Shown: piece after piece, positions 5,894-8,837 of the stretch | Layout of the letters: the number at the start of each line of letters is the position of its first letter | Position numbering within the stretch: position 1 is the stretch's first letter | From: Phycisphaerales bacterium UBA2266 | GTDB taxonomy: Bacteria > Planctomycetota > Phycisphaerae > Sedimentisphaerales > Anaerobacaceae | Direction: 5' to 3' | Assembly (NCBI GenBank): GCA_002347125.1 | Contig: DDXG01000125.1 | Location: 1 to 8,837, forward strand | Length of the DNA: 8,837 nucleotides | The notes under the pieces: model-generated | What the model was told of the DNA's origin: nothing | Seen by the model: only the letters and a program-made list of their open reading frames with translations | Database searches by the model: none | Made by a program: the position numbers and the translations under genes

Positions 5894-6937
5894 ATGGCCG
5901 AGATGTCCTCAGCCGAACGAGTCATGCGGACCCTGCAAAGGCAGGAGGCCGACCGCATCCCACATTTTGAGTGGATCATCGACCGCCGCGTCCGCCACGC
6001 CCTGTGCCCCGGAAGTTCGTTTGAGGAGTTCAGCGTCCGGATGGGCCTGGACGCCATTATCACCGGCCCGGACTTCACGAAAGAACAAATCGGCCCGAAC
6101 CGCTGGCGAAACGAATGGGGCTCGGTCCTCGAACAGACGGCCGAGGAATACCCCATCGCCGTCGATGGACCCATCAAGACGCTGGACGACCTGCGGAGGT
6201 ACCGGCCGCCCGATCCTAACGCGCCCGGCCGCTACAAGAGCCTCGAACGCATGGTCGGTCTCTATAAGGGCCGGCTTGCCATCTGCGTCCACCTCAACGA
6301 CGTCCTGTCCATCCCGCGAAACCTCATGGGCTTTGAGAACCTGATGATGGCCTTCAGCGAGCCGGACCTCATCCGGGCCCTCGTGGACCTGTCGGTCGAA
6401 ATCAACATCGAAATGGCCCGCCAGGTCGCCAAACGCGGGGCGGACCTGATCTTCACCGGCGACGATTACGCCTCCACGGAGGCGCCTTTTATGTCGCCGA
6501 AGATGTTCGAGGAGCTGCTGCTGCCCGGCTTGCGGCGCGTGGTCGCCGGCTTCCACGAGCACGGCCTGCCCATCATCAAGCACAGCGACGGCAACATCCG
6601 CCCGCTTATCCCGATGCTCGTGGATGCGGGCATCGACTGCCTCGACCCCATCGACCCGCTCGCCGGGCTGAACATGGCGGAGATCAAGGCCCAATATGGC
6701 GGCCGCATCGCCCTCAAGGGCAACGTCAACTGCGCCCAGACGCTGACCTTCGGCACCGAGCAGGACGTCATCGCCGAGACCCGCGAGATCATCCGCACGG
6801 CCGGGCCTGGCGGCGGTATCATCCTGTCCTCAAGCAACAGCATCCACTCCGCCGTCAAACCCGCCAACTACCTCGCCATGCTCAACACCATCCGCCAACA
6901 CGGCCGCTACCCCCTGAACCTTGACGCCGCCCCGTGA
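5894..6937 (+). CDS. URO-D/MtaA superfamily protein, atypical metal site
   Basis: 347 residues, typical of the uroporphyrinogen decarboxylase superfamily, which includes true heme-pathway decarboxylases and zinc methyltransferases that move methyl groups from corrinoid proteins to thiols (MtaA, CmuA). Seen: SSAERVMRTLQRQEADRIP at the N-terminus (the usual R-x-x-x-x-x-x-x-x-D-R-I/V-P opening), DLIFTGDDYAS at 184-194, IKHSDGN at 228-234, LDPIDPLAG at 250-258, LKGNVNC at 274-280, and SSSNSIHSAVKP at 312-323. Methyltransferase members carry H-x-C and a distal Cys as zinc ligands; here His230 and Cys280 are present but the middle Cys is Asp232 (HSD instead of HxC). So it is not a standard coenzyme M/corrinoid methyltransferase, and the operon context argues against heme synthesis. 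AGGA at 5883-5886 is 7 nt before the ATG. Last gene of the operon, 15 bp after the dehydrogenase. Function unknown; a role in sugar catabolism or demethylation of a methylated sugar is speculative. Confidence 0.88.
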   Translation: MAEMSSAERVMRTLQRQEADRIPHFEWIIDRRVRHALCPGSSFEEFSVRMGLDAIITGPDFTKEQIGPNRWRNEWGSVLEQTAEEYPIAVDGPIKTLDDLRRYRPPDPNAPGRYKSLERMVGLYKGRLAICVHLNDVLSIPRNLMGFENLMMAFSEPDLIRALVDLSVEINIEMARQVAKRGADLIFTGDDYASTEAPFMSPKMFEELLLPGLRRVVAGFHEHGLPIIKHSDGNIRPLIPMLVDAGIDCLDPIDPLAGLNMAEIKAQYGGRIALKGNVNCAQTLTFGTEQDVIAETREIIRTAGPGGGIILSSSNSIHSAVKPANYLAMLNTIRQHGRYPLNLDAAP

Positions 6938-6990
6938 TTCGCCCATGCCATGGGGTGGCACTCATGGCAATGGCGAAAGCCCATGATTAA

Positions 6991-7035
6991 ATTGCCTAGA
7001 TTGCCCAGCTTGCCTAAGTTTGGGTTTGTTTTTCA
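6991..7035 (+). repeat. Repeat module copy 1: three 9-bp units plus an 18-bp tail
   Basis: Three contiguous 9-mers ATTGCCTAG, ATTGCCCAG and CTTGCCTAA (6991-7017) are followed by the 18-bp tail GTTTGGGTTTGTTTTTCA (7018-7035). The same arrangement recurs at 7095-7139. Confidence 0.85.
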
Positions 7036-7055
7036 AGAAGGCCTCAGGCTCCAAG

Positions 7056-7083
7056 GGTCGCGGATCAGGGGTCGGGTGTCAGG
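7056..7083 (+). repeat. 14-bp imperfect tandem repeat
   Basis: GGTCGCGGATCAGG (7056-7069) abuts GGTCGGGTGTCAGG (7070-7083), with 11 of 14 positions identical. It lies between the two repeat modules. No function is apparent. Confidence 0.65.
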
Positions 7084-7094
7084 TATGGAGTCAG

Positions 7095-7139
7095 CTTTCC
7101 TATATTGCCGAAGTCGCCTATGTTTGGGTTTGTTTTTCA
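7095..7139 (+). repeat. Repeat module copy 2
   Basis: Degenerate 9-mers CTTTCCTAT, ATTGCCGAA and GTCGCCTAT (7095-7121) are followed by an identical 18-bp tail (7122-7139). Copies 1 and 2 match at 34 of 40 positions over 6996-7035 and 7100-7139, at a period of 104 bp. Confidence 0.85.
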
Positions 7140-7191
7140 TTTTGGACTCTGGTGTCGGGCGAGGGTTAGCCCGCATTTCTCACCGGAGAGT

Positions 7192-7220
7192 TAGACAAAA
7201 CCCCCTTGCCCTGGTATAAG
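7192..7220 (+). promoter_or_regulatory. Transposase promoter
   Basis: TAGACA (7192-7197, 5/6 to consensus), a 17-nt spacer and TATAAG (7215-7220, 5/6) form a good sigma70-type promoter. Transcription would begin near 7226-7228, inside the loop of the hairpin at 7201-7258, leaving a leader of about 38 nt with a free ribosome site. Confidence 0.65.
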
Positions 7221-7258
7221 TGCATACAGAACAATAACTTACCGCCAGGACAAGGAGG
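7201..7258 (+). promoter_or_regulatory. Long-range inverted repeat that sequesters the transposase ribosome site
   Basis: CCCCCTTGCCCTGG (7201-7214) can pair with CCAGGACAAGGAGG (7245-7258) at 12 of 14 positions; the two mismatches are C7203/A7256 and C7209/A7250. The right arm contains the AAGGAGG ribosome site (7252-7258), 6 nt before the ATG at 7265. Transcripts entering from outside would contain both arms and mask the site; transcripts from the internal promoter lack the left arm. IS10 and IS50 are known to protect themselves from external transcription in this general way. Confidence 0.65.
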
Positions 7259-7264
7259 TCAATC

Positions 7265-8689
7265 ATGCGGACACAGTGTACGGCGCAGTTTCTTCCCTTT
7301 CAAGCCCCAATCCGCCGCGAAGTTCTCGCCAGCTTTGACGGTGGTGCGATCAGTTCGGATGGTGGCGGCCTGTTGCTTGCCCAGGTGGAACGGTGCACCG
7401 GGATTCTGCGGCAGTTCGCCGCCTGCTTCAGGGATCACCGCGATCCCGACCTGATCGAGCATACGCTGGAGGAGTTGATTGCGCAGCGGGTCTATGGTCT
7501 GGCCCTGGGCTATGAGGACCTCAATGACCATGAGGAACTGCGTTATGATCCTTTGCTGGCGACGTTGGTCGGCAAGGCCGATCCCAGCGGCCGGGCCCGT
7601 CTGCGGCAGCGTGATCGCGGCAAGGCGCTGGCTGGCAAGAGCACGCTCAACCGCCTGGAATTGACACCCGTGGGGGCGGATCGAGCCAGTCGCTATAAGA
7701 AGATCACGGCTGACAGCCGACGAATCGAGGACCTGTTCGTAGAGCTGTTCCTGCAAGCGTACGAGCGGCCGCCCACACAGATCGTCCTGGATTTGGACGC
7801 CACGGACAATCCGCTCTATGGCGAGCAGTTGGGTCGGTTCTTCCACGGCTACTATAACCAGTACTGCTATCTGCCGTTGTATATCTTCTGCGGGGACCAT
7901 CTGCTGTGTGCCAAACTGCGGCCGGCGGATATTGACGCCTCGGCCGGGTCCGTCAAGCAACTGGACCGGATCATAGGGCGGATTCGCCAAACGTGGCCGA
8001 AGGTTCGCATCATCATTCGGGGCGATTCGGGCTTCTGTCGTGAGCCGATCATGCATTGGTGTGAGAGCCACGGGGTGGACTATATTCTGGGTCTGGCGAT
8101 CAACGCGCGGCTCAGACGCCACGTGGGCGGGGCGTTGGAGCAAGCGCGGCAGCAGTTCGCGCAGAGCGGCCTGGCCAGCCGGGTCTTCGTGGAGTTTTCC
8201 TACCAGACGCTCGACAGTTGGTCCTGTAGCCGGCGGGTGGTCGCCAAAGCCGAATATCTGGCCAAGGGCGAGAATCCGCGTTTTGTGGTCACCTCGATGG
8301 CGTCGGAGGAAGTGGCCGCGGCGGTGCTGTACGAGCAGCACTACTGCGGCCGTGGGGATATGGAGAACCGGATCAAAGAGCAGCAGTTGTATCTGTTCGC
8401 GCTGCGCACCAGTTGTGCGACGATGCGGGCGAACCAGTTGCGGTTGTGGTTGTCGGGGATTGCCTACACACTGCTGGCGTCGCTGCGGCGGCTGGGTCTG
8501 GAGGGCACGGAGTTGGCCCGTGCCCAGTGCAATACCATCCGCCTGAAGCTGTTGAAGATTGGGGCCCTGGTCCGAGTCACCGTTCGCAAGGTGTGGATCT
8601 CGTGGTCGGAGAGCTTTGCATACCGCGACCTGTTTATCCGGGTCTATCGCAACCTGGTGAAGCGCGTGCCGGTTCGGCTGCGTTGCTGA
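7265..8689 (+). CDS. IS1380-family transposase, apparently intact
   Basis: 474 residues with a DDE transposase core. It cuts and joins the ends of its own insertion sequence. Seen: N-terminal FDGGAISSDGGGLLLAQVER (24-43), the usual IS1380 opening; first Asp in LDLDATDNPLYG (Asp178); second in IRGDSGFCRE (Asp254); a C-terminal YCGRGDMENRIKEQQ with Tyr360, Arg363 and Glu367, the Y-R-E part of the signature; the position of the usual Lys is Gln374. A helical segment RANQLRLWLSGIAYTLL follows (388-404). The start is set by a strong AAGGAGG 6 nt upstream. Length and all core motifs suggest an active enzyme. It lies 327 bp downstream of the operon in the same orientation, and its RBS hairpin would limit read-through expression. 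Family assignment is firm; the specific element is not identified. Confidence 0.95.
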   Translation: MRTQCTAQFLPFQAPIRREVLASFDGGAISSDGGGLLLAQVERCTGILRQFAACFRDHRDPDLIEHTLEELIAQRVYGLALGYEDLNDHEELRYDPLLATLVGKADPSGRARLRQRDRGKALAGKSTLNRLELTPVGADRASRYKKITADSRRIEDLFVELFLQAYERPPTQIVLDLDATDNPLYGEQLGRFFHGYYNQYCYLPLYIFCGDHLLCAKLRPADIDASAGSVKQLDRIIGRIRQTWPKVRIIIRGDSGFCREPIMHWCESHGVDYILGLAINARLRRHVGGALEQARQQFAQSGLASRVFVEFSYQTLDSWSCSRRVVAKAEYLAKGENPRFVVTSMASEEVAAAVLYEQHYCGRGDMENRIKEQQLYLFALRTSCATMRANQLRLWLSGIAYTLLASLRRLGLEGTELARAQCNTIRLKLLKIGALVRVTVRKVWISWSESFAYRDLFIRVYRNLVKRVPVRLRC

Positions 8690-8691
8690 CT

Positions 8692-8714
8692 ACCGCAGCA
8701 GCAACTTCTGCGGT
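8692..8714 (+). repeat. Hairpin just after the transposase stop
   Basis: ACCGCAG (8692-8698) and CTGCGGT (8708-8714) form a 7-bp stem with a 9-nt loop, 2 nt after the stop codon. No T-run follows, so it is a stem-loop of unknown role and not a standard terminator. Confidence 0.5.
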
Positions 8715-8734
8715 CTCGGTGATACGTCGGTTTT

Positions 8735-8765
8735 GGCGGCGGCATGGAAGGTTTGCGCCGCCGCC
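8735..8765. repeat. GC-only inverted repeat downstream of the transposase
   Basis: GGCGGCGGC (8735-8743) and GCCGCCGCC (8757-8765) form a perfect 9-bp stem with a 13-nt loop. Four T precede it on the plus strand but none follow; on the minus strand it is followed by A's, so neither orientation gives a proper intrinsic terminator. No gene is seen in 8690-8837. Confidence 0.5.
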
Positions 8766-8837
8766 GCACAAACGTGGGCGGAAGATCGCCCTTACGCCTC
8801 TTTCGAGCGGTTCCATGGCTTGTGGCGCCGCCATGTG

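Larger units (their letters stand above)
6938..7190. other. Repeat-rich noncoding stretch between operon and IS element
   Basis: No credible gene. Just after the operon stop there are small hairpins: TGCCA/TGGCA (6946-6960) and ATGGC-GAAA-GCCCAT (6970-6984, one bulge, GNRA-type loop), without a clear T-run, so a terminator is only possible. Then come two copies of a repeat module 104 bp apart and a 14-bp tandem pair. Base composition is visibly more T-rich than in the genes. Confidence 0.6.
7160..8837 (+). mobile_element. IS1380-type insertion sequence, ends not resolved
   Basis: The element contains the promoter, hairpin and transposase. IS1380 elements are usually about 1.6-1.8 kb with short terminal inverted repeats. 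I found no sequence in 8690-8837 complementary to the region left of the transposase, so the right end most likely lies beyond the window. The left end is therefore uncertain: it must be upstream of the -35 at 7192, perhaps in 7160-7190; CCTAGATT (6995-7002) and CCTATATT (7099-7106) are alternatives because other IS1380 members have CCTA-type tips. Coordinates are approximate. Confidence 0.55.

Noticed and set aside
4855..6177. 440-residue minus-strand frame across the dehydrogenase and URO-D genes
   Set aside because: Spans two firmly identified plus-strand genes and their gap, with low-complexity Ser/Arg/Met-rich sequence typical of an antisense shadow.
6991..7139. CRISPR array
   Set aside because: Only two tail copies, T-rich, not palindromic, with a 104-bp period and no cas genes.
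8634..8834. 66-residue minus-strand frame at the right edge
   Set aside because: Overlaps the transposase 3' end and hairpins; no ribosome site or motif.
8744..8837. Short plus-strand frame starting MEGLRRRR at the right edge
   Set aside because: No ribosome site, overlaps a GC-rich hairpin, and only about 31 codons are visible; nothing supports it.

Overview
The window looks like accessory carbohydrate-degradation DNA from a GC-rich bacterium. It has two exported carbohydrate-active proteins, a small lipoprotein, a four-gene sugar/sugar-acid catabolism operon and an IS1380-type insertion sequence. The mix (parallel beta-helix glycosidase, atypical URO-D-family protein, IS1380 transposase, intergenic TTGCCTA-type repeats) suggests Planctomycetota or a neighbouring phylum. 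That is an inference from gene content; no rRNA or marker gene is present.

Layout. 1-364 (minus) holds the N-terminal third or so of a secreted cellulase-like TIM-barrel glycoside hydrolase that runs off the left edge. 365-684 is a divergent intergenic region with promoter-like elements on both strands. 685-1125 (plus) encodes a small putative lipoprotein with its own textbook intrinsic terminator (1175-1207). 1234-3021 (minus) encodes a 595-residue secreted right-handed beta-helix protein resembling GH141. 3022-3188 is a second divergent control region, with a perfect 14-bp palindrome just upstream of a TATAAT box. 3189-6937 (plus) is a tight operon (gaps of 13, 10 and 15 bp): SDR oxidoreductase, class II aldolase, D-2-hydroxyacid dehydrogenase and a URO-D/MtaA-like protein. 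The SDR gene carries an in-frame TGA exactly after its NNAGI motif. 6938-7190 is a repeat-rich noncoding stretch. 7192-8689 holds the promoter, a ribosome-site-sequestering hairpin and an intact IS1380 transposase; the right end of the element is not seen.

How the genes may work together (inference): the secreted hydrolases release a sugar, possibly a deoxy or methylated cell-wall sugar, and the operon oxidises, cleaves and reduces it inside the cell. No transporter, kinase, dehydratase or regulator lies in the window, so the substrate cannot be fixed. The most interesting points are the nonsense codon in the SDR, the unusual active-site residues in the aldolase and URO-D proteins, the operator-like palindrome at an apparently leaderless promoter, and the IS hairpin that would silence read-through translation while sparing the element's own transcript.
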